The translations under genes and the position numbers were made by a program. Source: Flavobacteriales bacterium (GTDB lineage: Bacteria > Bacteroidota > Bacteroidia > NS11-12g > UBA9320). Taken from it: 64,000 nucleotides of DNA. Under the pieces are notes generated by a model, which saw only the letters and a list, made by a program, of their open reading frames with translations, was not told where the DNA came from and searched no databases. The stretch is from NCBI GenBank assembly GCA_020635395.1, contig JACJZV010000003.1, positions 186,001 through 250,000 of the forward strand, written 5' to 3'. Positions 1-8,122 of this stretch are shown here, in pieces; positions within the stretch are counted from its first letter, which is position 1; every line of letters begins with the position of its first letter.

Positions 1-2
1 TA

Positions 3-1322
3 CTGAAACAAGTATTTGTTTCTGTTGCACTTTTACCCAAGATTTCGATTGCTTTTGTAGTACTCGTTTTGGTTTTTTTATCGGCCTTAGTGTCGGGTTC
101 CGAAAATGCTTTTTTCAGCCTATCGCCAGGAGATGTGGCCGATTTGGAAGAGAAAAATTCAGGCGGCTCAAAGTTTGCATTAAAACTTATTAATCATCCC
201 GATAGGGTTTCAGCCACACGCAATTTGCTGGCTACCATATTGATAATGAATAACTTCATAAACATTTCTATAATCGTTTTAATGACGTTATTATTCAAAG
301 ATTTATGGCCTTTATTACACCTTGCCGAATGGCTTCAATTTACGCTCGAGGTGGTTTTTATTACTTTTTTGTTGGTTCTTTTTGGAGAAATTATTCCTAA
401 AATCTATGCCACCCAAAACAACCTTTCTTTGGTCAACTTTACTTCGCCATTTATTTTTTATTCCCAAAAATTTTTACAGCCCTTTGTTTGGCTGCTGGCC
501 AAAAGCACTGTGGCAATAGACAAAAGGCTGGCAAAAAAACAATCAAATGTATCGCTCGAAGAGTTAAATCAGGCCATCGATATTGCCTCGGTCGATGACA
601 ATATTGAAGAAAAAAACATTTTAAAAGGTTTGGTTAACTACGGAAACATCTCCGTAAAACAAATTATGAAACCCCGTATGGATGTTTCTGCGGTGGACAT
701 TGAGACCGAGCAGCAAGAATTAATTGACCTAATCAAAGAGTGGGGATATTCACGGGTTCCGGTATATGAGGGCAGCTTCGATAAAATTGTTGGTGTTTTG
801 TATATCAAAGATTTGCTTCCAGTGCTTACCAATAAGAGCAAGAAGAAGTGGCAGTCATTTATGCGTGACCCATTTTTTGTTCCGGCTTTCAAAAAAATTG
901 ACGATTTGCTGGAAGAATTTCAGGAAAAACGAATACACATGGCCATTGTGGTGGATGAATATGGTGGTTCGCTGGGCATTGTTACAATGGAAGATATTTT
1001 GGAAGAAATATTTGGCGACATCAGAGATGAATTTGACGAAGACGAACTGGTATATTCCAAATTAGACGACCACAATTATATTTTTGAAGGAAAGGCCATG
1101 TTAACCGATATTTCAAAGATTTTTGAACTTAGCTCCGATTATTTTGACGACGCACGGGGCGAGGCAGACACATTGGCCGGTATGCTCATGGAAATTCATC
1201 AAGGCATACCCAAACGTGGCGATTTAATTGAGTTTGAAGAGTTTACTTTTTTGGTGGAGAGTGCTGATAGAAGACGAGTTAAACGAGTAAAAGTATCTCG
1301 CCAAACAACCGAAACAACTTAA
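3..1322 (+). CDS. gldE: GldE-type CBS-domain membrane protein (5' end outside window)
   Basis: Gliding-motility-associated GldE / CorC-HlyC family. The reading frame is open from the first complete codon at position 3 and has no ATG before position 69, so the true start lies upstream of the window. Visible order: DUF21 membrane domain with about four hydrophobic helices and the 'GEIIPK' motif typical of this family, two CBS domains (around 'ISVKQIMKPRMDV' and 'RIHMAIVVDEYGGSLGIVTMEDILEE'-like region), and a C-terminal CorC/HlyC domain. Known in family: GldE supports gliding and T9SS function in flavobacteria, possibly with the lipoprotein GldD; related CorC proteins act in ion transport. Its stop overlaps the stop of the convergent gene. 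gldD is not downstream here, unlike the arrangement I would expect in flavobacteria. Confidence 0.85.
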   Translation: MKQVFVSVALLPKISIAFVVLVLVFLSALVSGSENAFFSLSPGDVADLEEKNSGGSKFALKLINHPDRVSATRNLLATILIMNNFINISIIVLMTLLFKDLWPLLHLAEWLQFTLEVVFITFLLVLFGEIIPKIYATQNNLSLVNFTSPFIFYSQKFLQPFVWLLAKSTVAIDKRLAKKQSNVSLEELNQAIDIASVDDNIEEKNILKGLVNYGNISVKQIMKPRMDVSAVDIETEQQELIDLIKEWGYSRVPVYEGSFDKIVGVLYIKDLLPVLTNKSKKKWQSFMRDPFFVPAFKKIDDLLEEFQEKRIHMAIVVDEYGGSLGIVTMEDILEEIFGDIRDEFDEDELVYSKLDDHNYIFEGKAMLTDISKIFELSSDYFDDARGEADTLAGMLMEIHQGIPKRGDLIEFEEFTFLVESADRRRVKRVKVSRQTTETT

Positions 1323-3352
1323 TTCTTACAGATTTTTCCGCGATAAACATTACCATTTCCTTCAAGTTCGACAACATAAATTCCTTTTGCAACTTGCCCA
1401 CTCAACTGATGGTTGTAGCCAGAAATTTGGTCACTTTCATAAATCAATTTACCCGAAAATGAATAAACGTTAATGTGGTTAAATATTTCTGAACAAACTA
1501 CTAAGCCATTACCATCAGTGCTTATTGATGCCAAATTGCCGCTTAATGAAACCGTCAATTCTTCTGAGGTAGTCTTTCTACCGTTGTCATCCATTTGCTC
1601 AATATAATAAGTTATGATTTTGGACGAACTCGGGTAGTTAAAATCTTCAAAACTATATTCATCGGTGTTTATTTTGCTGCCACAGTTCAAAGAGGCTACT
1701 TGTTTTTCATCATTTCCATCCGATTTTCGATATACCGCATAGTTCTGACAATGGCTAATATCATCGGTTTTCCAAACAACCAAAATACTGGATGACTTTT
1801 TGACAGCATTTAGTTTTTCAAACTTTACCCGAAGCGAATTGCCGAATTGATAATCAACGGTTTTTACTTTTTGAGTAAACCTTTCAGATGCCGGAATGGA
1901 AGTTTGATTAAACGTATTTGGAAATCCGATTAACGGAAGATTTGAATTTGAAAGAAAAGCAGGTTTGGCTGTAATGTAGAGTGTATTAATCATGGCACTC
2001 ACGGCCTCTGGAATAAATGTTCCGTTGGCATTATTTCCATATTGATAATGTCCATTTCCGTTCAAAACATACAATCCTTTTGGAAAATTGGCATAACCGT
2101 TGGAAGAAGTTCCATTTCCGGTAACTTCATTTCCAATAAAAACCTGATTGTCAGAAGCCGGATTGTTGTTCATAAAAATACCGGCGTTTTCAATTCGATT
2201 TCTCAAAAAAACATTGCCGGGTCCATTTTTTCCGTGCGAATCGTCAATAATCAAATTCTGAATAATGTTGCCTTCTACCAAATTAAAAAAAGGATAATTG
2301 CCATGCATCACAATATCTCCCGAAAAGTCGGATGGGCTAAATACCCCTGTCCAAAAAGTGCTTTTGGAGTAATTATACGAAACCACATTTCCGTTGCTTC
2401 CGGCCTGAAAAAGAACCGCGTGCCGCAGTCTGTCGAATATGTTATTTTCAACAACACAATTTCCGGAAGTAAATCCCAGAACAATACCATATCCCTGCCC
2501 CCCGCTGCCATAGGCAAATGCATTGGTAAACAATGAGCCTTCTATTTTGGAAACAAAGGCACACATATTATTGACATGCGAAAAATTGCATGAATCGCTG
2601 TGTACTCCGCTAACAAGAGCATTTCTGGTATATTTGAATAAAATGTTGTCGGTTTGAGCAGTGGTGGCATCGTTGCGAACAATTCTCATGTTCATTACCC
2701 CCAAATTTTCTTTTGGGTTTACTTTGGCCAATCTTGGATTGTCCATTGCGGTCAAATCCAATCTCAAATCGTCTTTTAAAACAATGTTTTTTCCATCACA
2801 GCTTTGCACTTCTACCAACTGACCAATAGTGCCCGCAGCCCAACCTGAGGTTATTTTATCATTACCATCCACAACAATATGTATCAAATCTCCAGGATTC
2901 AAATAATCCATTTTTGCCAACAACTTTTTGTCGTTTTTCTGAGCTTCGTTATCAATTTTCACCCAATCTGAGGCTGTTTCGCCCACGGCCGAAATAAGGT
3001 TTTTTTGTTCGTTTAGGTTAAACCGAAGAGTCGTTAAGCCACTGCCATCGCCCACCAAAAATTGATTTGACGAAAGTTCGATTGGGTTATTAAGCAAATA
3101 AGTTCCTTCCGGAAAATAAATGACAGCTCCGTTTTGTTTGGTTTTATCCAAAGCCAATTGAACATATTTATCGGCGGGTTCATTTCCCGATAAATCGGCA
3201 CCCAATTTAGAAACATCTATAAAAGAATCGGCAACAATATTATGTTTATAACTTATTGATTTCCAATTTGTAATGAGTTGATTGGGGATGGATTGAGAAA
3301 ATCCAAAAAAAGAAAGCACACTAAGGCACGCGGTAGCAGTAATAATTTTCAT
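1319..3352 (-). CDS. Secreted right-handed beta-helix protein with T9SS type A sorting domain
   Basis: About 677 residues. The signal peptide ends near 'LSFFGFSQS'. The N-terminal part has the pectate-lyase-3-like pattern 'AVIYFPEGTYLL' and 'FLVGDGSGLTTLRF', followed by repeated short Asn-rich turns ('NIIQNLIIDD', 'VFLRNRIENAGIFMNNN') that indicate a parallel beta-helix, a fibronectin-like segment, and a C-terminal T9SS type A sorting domain ending 'KGIYVVELEGNG'. Start: ATG at 3352; an in-frame TTG three bases earlier is not needed, and a TATTTTTG box ends only 5 nt before the ATG. Likely exported to the cell surface or released; such folds bind or cleave polysaccharides, but no catalytic residues could be assigned. 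Convergent with gldE, stops overlapping. Confidence 0.8.
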   Translation of the reverse strand: MKIITATACLSVLSFFGFSQSIPNQLITNWKSISYKHNIVADSFIDVSKLGADLSGNEPADKYVQLALDKTKQNGAVIYFPEGTYLLNNPIELSSNQFLVGDGSGLTTLRFNLNEQKNLISAVGETASDWVKIDNEAQKNDKKLLAKMDYLNPGDLIHIVVDGNDKITSGWAAGTIGQLVEVQSCDGKNIVLKDDLRLDLTAMDNPRLAKVNPKENLGVMNMRIVRNDATTAQTDNILFKYTRNALVSGVHSDSCNFSHVNNMCAFVSKIEGSLFTNAFAYGSGGQGYGIVLGFTSGNCVVENNIFDRLRHAVLFQAGSNGNVVSYNYSKSTFWTGVFSPSDFSGDIVMHGNYPFFNLVEGNIIQNLIIDDSHGKNGPGNVFLRNRIENAGIFMNNNPASDNQVFIGNEVTGNGTSSNGYANFPKGLYVLNGNGHYQYGNNANGTFIPEAVSAMINTLYITAKPAFLSNSNLPLIGFPNTFNQTSIPASERFTQKVKTVDYQFGNSLRVKFEKLNAVKKSSSILVVWKTDDISHCQNYAVYRKSDGNDEKQVASLNCGSKINTDEYSFEDFNYPSSSKIITYYIEQMDDNGRKTTSEELTVSLSGNLASISTDGNGLVVCSEIFNHINVYSFSGKLIYESDQISGYNHQLSGQVAKGIYVVELEGNGNVYRGKICKN

Positions 3353-3357
3353 CAAGA

Positions 3358-3387
3358 CAAAAATAGAAATGGAAAAGAAAAAAACAA
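3358..3387 (-). promoter_or_regulatory. Promoter of the beta-helix protein gene
   Basis: On the minus strand TTG (3385-3387), 19 nt spacer, then TATTTTTG (3358-3365), matching the Bacteroidota primary sigma consensus TTTG-N19-TAnnTTTG. Only 5 nt separate the box from the ATG, so the transcript should begin at or next to the start codon. Confidence 0.65.
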
Positions 3388-3755
3388 GAAATTTTATGTC
3401 ATTTTTCCAAATAACGGAAAAATGAGTCTTGTTTTGGGAAGAATGAAATTAATATCAAAAAGGAAGGAGGACAAATTCCGAGGAGTCAAAATTTTCGCTT
3501 TTGGACATTAAATCAGTTCTGATACCTCTAAAAATGGCTATCATATAATGGAAAGATATTTTGTATCCTTTTGGTCATATTATCGTTGGTCGTCCGGGTC
3601 TTACTGTAATTTTTTTACAACTATTCAAGGTGTCGATTTGCAATCCTCTGTTAACCAATTCATAACTGACAAGAAGCACAACGCCCAATCTCAAAAGTAA
3701 TCTGGATTGTACGGCATCCTACCCACCGAAAAATCTGATTTAAAATCGGTAATTT
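3388..3755. other. Intergenic stretch without recognisable gene
   Basis: About 370 bases with no convincing coding frame. One minus-strand frame (about 3596-3716) stays open for some 40 codons with plausible composition, but has stops at both ends and matches no family I recognise; it may be a gene remnant. The heptamer GCACAAC at 3676-3682 reappears inverted on the other side of the orphan gene at 3756-4220. Confidence 0.3.
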
Positions 3756-4220
3756 TTATCCATCGATTGATATTTCATTTGGGTCAAAGTCCGACATAAA
3801 TAAGGTAATGGTATAATTTCGGTCATGTTGGCTTTCAAAAGATATTTCCCATACTACTGGTTTTATTTCACATCTCGGAAGTTTCAGGTAAACTGGTTCG
3901 AACTCTTTTCGAAAGTTATCGATTTTAAAACCCTCTTGCCAATTTCCAAATTCATCTTCAATTAAAGGTGAAATTGCTTTCGTAATTCTCGAGTAATTAT
4001 TCTCAATGCTTTTGAAAAAGTCAATTTGCTTTTGTGTTGGCCCTATTTTTTCTCCCTCTAGTCCAATCTCTATTATTTCGTTAGAAGGTTTAAAATGTCG
4101 CCTGCACTCAAAGTAACTTTTAAGTGAATCATTTTTATCCTCGAGAAATAACATAGTCCCAAAGAATTCATTTTTAAGTTTTATTTGTTTTCCGAAAATA
4201 AAGTCCAAAAGTCCCATCAT
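3756..4220 (-). CDS. Orphan hypothetical protein (cytosolic, 154 residues)
   Basis: Not assigned to a named function. The protein begins MMGLLDFIFGK, is soluble, charged and without signal peptide or membrane segment. It contains 'GPTQKQIDFFKSIENNY' and 'SPLIEDEFGNWQ', a pattern I associate with small uncharacterised Bacteroidota proteins that resemble immunity- or barrier-type accessory genes; that link is inference only. Two adjacent ATG codons (4220 and 4217) are possible starts. The gene stands alone between two roughly 370-400 base stretches lacking genes, an unusual setting in this otherwise compact window, suggesting insertion as an accessory gene. Confidence 0.65.
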   Translation of the reverse strand: MMGLLDFIFGKQIKLKNEFFGTMLFLEDKNDSLKSYFECRRHFKPSNEIIEIGLEGEKIGPTQKQIDFFKSIENNYSRITKAISPLIEDEFGNWQEGFKIDNFRKEFEPVYLKLPRCEIKPVVWEISFESQHDRNYTITLFMSDFDPNEISIDG

Positions 4221-4595
4221 TTGGTGTTTTAATTTTGTTATCAGCAGTTTGCGGTTCTATGTTTATACTTTAGGTAAAGTCAACCATTTTATATTTTTCT
4301 TGTTCGTGTTGTGTCTTAGAATTATGTCAAGCAGCTATATACCCGCGTGTTGTGCAAATTTCCTCCACCCTCACATCACAAAAACTGGGTACTCTGCAAA
4401 AGTGTAAAACGAGGGGTGAAATACATACTGCCGCAACTTAACACAAATATGATTAAACTTTGTAGTAAACAAAAAAAGCAATTCAAGGATAAAACGACGC
4501 TTAAGGCACAACTTATTTCCCCAAAAATCCATTTCAGAACTCCGGCCTGTCTCAAACTGTTGATTATTTTAGGACTGTCGAGTAACCGAAAATCT
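4221..4595. other. Intergenic stretch upstream of sucC
   Basis: About 375 bases. A plus-strand open frame at 4347-4616 has poor composition, overlaps the sucC promoter box and is not credible as a gene. GTTGTGC at 4352-4358 is the inverse of GCACAAC at 3676-3682. The sucC promoter lies at the right end. Nothing else recognised. Confidence 0.4.
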
Positions 4596-4603
4596 TATTT
4601 TTG
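4596..4603 (+). promoter_or_regulatory. TAnnTTTG box of sucC promoter
   Basis: TATTTTTG followed by GCCGC, 18 nt before the sucC ATG. The box overlaps the upstream in-frame TTG at 4601, which argues for the ATG at 4622 as start. No clean TTG element is seen 19 nt upstream. Confidence 0.55.
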
Positions 4604-4621
4604 CCGCAAATTATAGAACGT

Positions 4622-5812
4622 ATGAATATTCACGAATATCAAGCAAAACAGATTCTAAAATCGTATGGTGTAGCCATACAAGAGGGCGTGGTGCTTGACA
4701 ATAAAAACGAAACCGAAAACGCTGTTAAACAACTTCAAGCTCAAACCGGTACCGACTGGGTGGTGGTAAAAGCTCAAATACATGCCGGAGGCCGTGGAAA
4801 AGGCGGCGGGGTGAAACTTGCCAAAAACATGGACGATGCCAAAATGCATGTAAACAATATTTTGGGTATGCAACTGGTCACACCACAAACAGGGCCTGCC
4901 GGGAAACAAGTAAATAAGGTGTTGATTGCCCAAGATGTTTACTACCCGGGCGAAAGCGAACCAAAAGAATTTTATATGAGTGTTTTGCTTGACAGGGGTT
5001 TGGGCAAAAACGTGATAATTTATACCACCGAAGGCGGCATGGATATTGAAGAAGTGGCCGAAACGCATCCTGAAAAAATTCATAAAGAATGGGTTGACCC
5101 AGCCACCGGATTGATGCCTTTTCAGGCTCGAAAAATTGCCTTTAATCTTGGTTTAGAAGGACAAGCCCTGAAAGAAATGGTAAAATTTGTCAATGCCCTT
5201 TACCAAGCATATAACGACACCGATTCATCGATGTTTGAAATTAACCCCGTGTTAAAAACCTCCGACAATAGAATAATTGCCGTTGATGCCAAAGTGAACT
5301 TGGACGACAACGCATTATATCGTCATAAAGACTTTTTAGAATTACGTGACGAAAGTGAAGAAGACCCAACTGAAGTAGAAGCCAAAAAATTTAACCTAAA
5401 CTATGTAAAACTTGACGGCAACGTGGGTTGTATGGTAAATGGTGCCGGATTGGCCATGGCCACCATGGATATAATAAAACTGAGTGGTGGCGAACCTGCC
5501 AATTTTCTTGATGTTGGCGGAACAGCCAGTGCAGAAACGGTTGAAGCTGGCTTTAGAATCATTTTGAAAGACCCAAATGTAAAAGCCATTTTGATTAATA
5601 TTTTTGGTGGTATTGTGCGATGCGACCGTGTGGCACAGGGCGTTGTGGATGCCTATAAAAACATTGGAAATATTCCAGTACCAATCATTGTGCGATTGCA
5701 AGGCACCAATGCCGAAGAGGCTAAAAAGATTATCGATGAAAGTGGCCTAAAAGTAAAATCGGCTATATTATTGCAACAAGCCGCCGATGCTGTAAAGGAA
5801 GTACTTTCCTAA
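4622..5812 (+). CDS. sucC: Succinyl-CoA synthetase (ADP-forming) beta subunit
   Basis: About 396 residues, the usual length. Catalyses succinyl-CoA + ADP + Pi to succinate + CoA + ATP in the TCA cycle, as a complex with the alpha subunit SucD. Begins 'MNIHEYQAKQILKSYGV', typical of SucC; ATP-grasp domain with 'AGGRGKGGGVKLA', then the CoA-ligase half with 'NFLDVGGTASAE' and 'LINIFGGIVRCDRVA', the power-helix and phosphohistidine-contact region. Start at ATG 4622: seven codons of in-frame extension exist upstream but overlap the promoter box. sucD is not adjacent; a YrdC-domain gene follows after 8 nt and is probably co-transcribed. Confidence 0.96.
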   Translation: MNIHEYQAKQILKSYGVAIQEGVVLDNKNETENAVKQLQAQTGTDWVVVKAQIHAGGRGKGGGVKLAKNMDDAKMHVNNILGMQLVTPQTGPAGKQVNKVLIAQDVYYPGESEPKEFYMSVLLDRGLGKNVIIYTTEGGMDIEEVAETHPEKIHKEWVDPATGLMPFQARKIAFNLGLEGQALKEMVKFVNALYQAYNDTDSSMFEINPVLKTSDNRIIAVDAKVNLDDNALYRHKDFLELRDESEEDPTEVEAKKFNLNYVKLDGNVGCMVNGAGLAMATMDIIKLSGGEPANFLDVGGTASAETVEAGFRIILKDPNVKAILINIFGGIVRCDRVAQGVVDAYKNIGNIPVPIIVRLQGTNAEEAKKIIDESGLKVKSAILLQQAADAVKEVLS

Positions 5813-5820
5813 ACCTAAAT

Positions 5821-6447
5821 ATGCCTGCCGAGTATATAGAGCTACATAAGAACACCCCTGATATGCGAAAAATCAGGGAAATAGCGGCGGCCTATAAGGC
5901 AGGCAAAATCATCATTATTCCCACCGACAGCATTTATGCCATTTCGTGCGATATGTATAGTCGGGATGGCATAGAAACCATTTCAAGGCTGATTGGCAAA
6001 AAGGTAAATAAAGCAAACCTGTCGCTTTTGTGCCGAGATTTATCGCACCTTTCCGAATATTGCAAGCCCATTCAAAATTCGGTTTTTAAGTTGATGAAAA
6101 CTGTATTGCCGGGTCCTTTTACTTTCATTTTAACGGCCACAAATGAGGTTTCAAAGATTTTTAAAACCAATAAAAAAACCGTTGGTATCAGGGTACCCGA
6201 CAACGAAATTGTTCAAAGACTGATTGAGGAACTTGGCAACCCAATCATCAGCAGTTCTTTGCACTCTGAAGATGAGATACTGGAATATATTACCGACCCC
6301 GAAGAAATCTATGACAAATGGCAACATAAAGTGGATGTTGTGATAGCGGCAGGAGCCGGAAAAAATCAGGGTAGTACAGTTATAGATTGTACAGAAAAAG
6401 AACCCTACATAGTGCGTGAAGGTTTGGGAATGGAGCTTATTTCGTAG
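5821..6447 (+). CDS. YrdC/Sua5-family threonylcarbamoyl-AMP synthase-like protein
   Basis: 208 residues, a stand-alone YrdC domain without the Sua5 C-terminal domain. Family role: making L-threonylcarbamoyladenylate from threonine, bicarbonate and ATP for tRNA t6A37 formation. The protein shows 'IIIPTDSIYAISCD' (nucleotide/threonine pocket), 'KKVNKANLSLLCRD' (the K-R/K-x-S/N element in altered form), 'LPGPFTFIL', 'GIRVPDNEI' and 'STVIDCTE'. The sequence is closer to the YciO side of the family than to canonical TsaC, so the t6A role is likely but not certain. Lies 8 nt after sucC; the 3' end overlaps the convergent cytochrome gene by 11 nt. Confidence 0.85.
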   Translation: MPAEYIELHKNTPDMRKIREIAAAYKAGKIIIIPTDSIYAISCDMYSRDGIETISRLIGKKVNKANLSLLCRDLSHLSEYCKPIQNSVFKLMKTVLPGPFTFILTATNEVSKIFKTNKKTVGIRVPDNEIVQRLIEELGNPIISSSLHSEDEILEYITDPEEIYDKWQHKVDVVIAAGAGKNQGSTVIDCTEKEPYIVREGLGMELIS

Positions 6448-6811
6448 AGTCTGCCTTTGCAAGACCGCTTATCCAATCATAAATAATTTTTCCCTCCTTA
6501 TCTGAAATATCTATTGGAGTCATTGGTGGGTAGTCCGGCCAGTTTTCTTGAACAGGATTTCTAATCAATTCTACCATCTCTGCTTGCGAATAGCCCTTCT
6601 TTGAAATATCCATAAAGGATGGGCCTTTGAGTTTTTTATCCAAAGTATGGCAGCCCAAACATGTTTTTTTCTTTAAGATTTTTCGCACCCGTGGGTCATA
6701 CTTCTTTGTTGTTGTCGCATCATTATTTTTTGAACCCGTTTCAGAATTTGAGGACGAACACCCAACCATAAGACAAAGCGAAACGAGAAAAAAAGTGGAT
6801 TTTCTTATCAA
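6437..6811 (-). CDS. Class I cytochrome c lipoprotein
   Basis: 124 residues. A lipoprotein signal ends at 'LCLMVGC|SSS', followed by a Ser/Thr/Asn-rich linker and a small mono-heme domain: 'CLGCH' heme-binding motif near residue 52, and 'YPPMTPID' supplying the probable axial Met. Likely a membrane-tethered periplasmic electron carrier. No ATG is available: the start is TTG at 6811, whose last two bases overlap the TGA of the upstream YceI gene (TTGA), suggesting translational coupling. A later Met (residue 15) would destroy the signal peptide. The 3' end overlaps the convergent YrdC gene by 11 nt. Confidence 0.85.
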   Translation of the reverse strand: MIRKSTFFLVSLCLMVGCSSSNSETGSKNNDATTTKKYDPRVRKILKKKTCLGCHTLDKKLKGPSFMDISKKGYSQAEMVELIRNPVQENWPDYPPMTPIDISDKEGKIIYDWISGLAKADSTK

Positions 6812-7449
6812 AGATTTTTCAATTCTGTTGATATAACTACTTGAATTTCAGGCCATAATTTACTTACGCCGTCCTCTCCTTTGTGCAAGTCGTGGCACAC
6901 ATTGTTTAGAGCTTTAATGCTTGGCTCGGCTTTCCAATCACCAAGATGAAGCATAGTTTTTACTTCTAAAATATTTCCACTTATGGCATATTCTGCATCC
7001 ACTTCATGCTCAATGTCATTCATTTTTATGGAGATTCGAGCCTTACCGGAAGTATCTGTGCCATTAACACTTGTTATCTTGCCTGAAATCTTTTCGCTAT
7101 TGGTCATTGAGCCAAAAAATGTTTTTACCAATTTTCCATCTCGTTCTTCATTATTTGAAGAAATTGACGAAGAAACTATGTCAAAAACAAGCTGGTTCAT
7201 CAATTCTTTAACTGTTCCAGAGGGTTTGCCCGGGGTAACCACAATTTCCTTAAAAGTGCCGTTTACCGGCAGTTTCACGGTGGTTTTATAAGCCGTCCAA
7301 GTCAATTTGGTCGAGTCCGGTTGATATTCATACGTTGAGATTTGAACACTATCCGTCGTGTTAGTATCTTCAGATACGTTATTTGATGAATTTTTGTTGC
7401 ATGCCAACACCATTGCCGACATAAATGCGATTAATATTACCTTTTTCAT
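6808..7449 (-). CDS. YceI-family lipoprotein
   Basis: About 213 residues. Lipobox 'SAMVLAC|NKN', then an acidic/Asn linker and a YceI-like lipocalin beta-barrel (from about residue 45, 'STKLTWTAYKTTVKLPVNGTF'), with 'IKMNDIEHEVDAEYAISG' in the later strands. Family members bind isoprenoid-like lipids in the periplasm; here the N-terminal Cys suggests membrane anchoring. Start at ATG 7449 rather than an ATG 24 nt upstream, because the longer form would overlap the kinase gene and place nonconserved residues before the signal. Coupled to the cytochrome c gene by a 4 nt overlap. Confidence 0.85.
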   Translation of the reverse strand: MKKVILIAFMSAMVLACNKNSSNNVSEDTNTTDSVQISTYEYQPDSTKLTWTAYKTTVKLPVNGTFKEIVVTPGKPSGTVKELMNQLVFDIVSSSISSNNEERDGKLVKTFFGSMTNSEKISGKITSVNGTDTSGKARISIKMNDIEHEVDAEYAISGNILEVKTMLHLGDWKAEPSIKALNNVCHDLHKGEDGVSKLWPEIQVVISTELKNL

Positions 7450-7459
7450 ATACTTTAAA

Positions 7460-8074
7460 TTAAAATAAGCCATGTACCTCCGAATCTATTTTGCTGATTA
7501 TTTTACCTAAATCTTCGGCATTGTGTTCAAAGTCTAAATCGTCAACATCAATAATAAGCAGTTTCCCATCATTGTAGGTACTTATCCATGCTTCGTATCG
7601 TTCGTTGAGTCTTTTTAGATAATCAAGCCTTATACTGTCTTCGTAATCTCTACCCCTTTTCTGAATTCTATTTACCAATGCAGAAATGCTTGCTCTTAGA
7701 TAAATCATCAAGTCAGGCGGTTCTATCATTGATCGGATACTGCTAAAAAGCTGCTGATAGGTGTCAAAGTCGCGAGTACTCATAAGCCCCATAGAATGAA
7801 GGTTGGGTGCAAAAATGTAAGCATCTTCATATATGGTTCTGTCCTGAATAACGGTCTCCCCTCTTCTTCTAATGTTTTGTACTCCGGCAAAACGGCTGTT
7901 TAAGAAAAACACTTGCAGATTGAACGACCATCGCTGCATATCTTCATAAAAATCAGATATATACGGGTTATTATCTAATGATTCGTAGTGTGGCTCCCAA
8001 CTGTAATGTTTGGCCAGCAATCCTGTTAAGGTAGTTTTTCCTGCTCCAATATTTCCTGCTACAGCAATATGCAT
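7460..8074 (-). CDS. Deoxynucleoside kinase (dGK/dAK/dCK family)
   Basis: 204 residues. Phosphorylates deoxynucleosides with ATP in nucleotide salvage. P-loop 'GNIGAGKTT' at residues 7-15; 'SFNLQVFFLNSR' and 'VIQDRTIYEDAYIFA' (the DR-S/T-x-YED substrate-binding signature); 'RGRDYEDSIRLDYLKRLNE' lid region with arginines contacting phosphates. Soluble. The ATG at 8074 is the only sensible start. Second gene of a probable trpS-kinase-yceI-cytochrome run on the minus strand; the 48 nt gap to trpS shows no terminator. Exact base preference cannot be read from the sequence. Confidence 0.92.
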   Translation of the reverse strand: MHIAVAGNIGAGKTTLTGLLAKHYSWEPHYESLDNNPYISDFYEDMQRWSFNLQVFFLNSRFAGVQNIRRRGETVIQDRTIYEDAYIFAPNLHSMGLMSTRDFDTYQQLFSSIRSMIEPPDLMIYLRASISALVNRIQKRGRDYEDSIRLDYLKRLNERYEAWISTYNDGKLLIIDVDDLDFEHNAEDLGKIISKIDSEVHGLF

Positions 8075-8122
8075 TTCAAGTTATTAATTTTAGGTACGAC
8101 TTTTTATACTTTTCAAATCTAT

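Noticed and set aside
3278..3511. Plus-strand 77-codon frame
   Set aside because: Lys/Asn-rich translation of the reverse strand of the beta-helix gene's signal region and its promoter; no coding signs.
4347..4616. Open frame of 89 codons upstream of sucC
   Set aside because: Overlaps the sucC promoter box and start, odd composition, no domain or start context.
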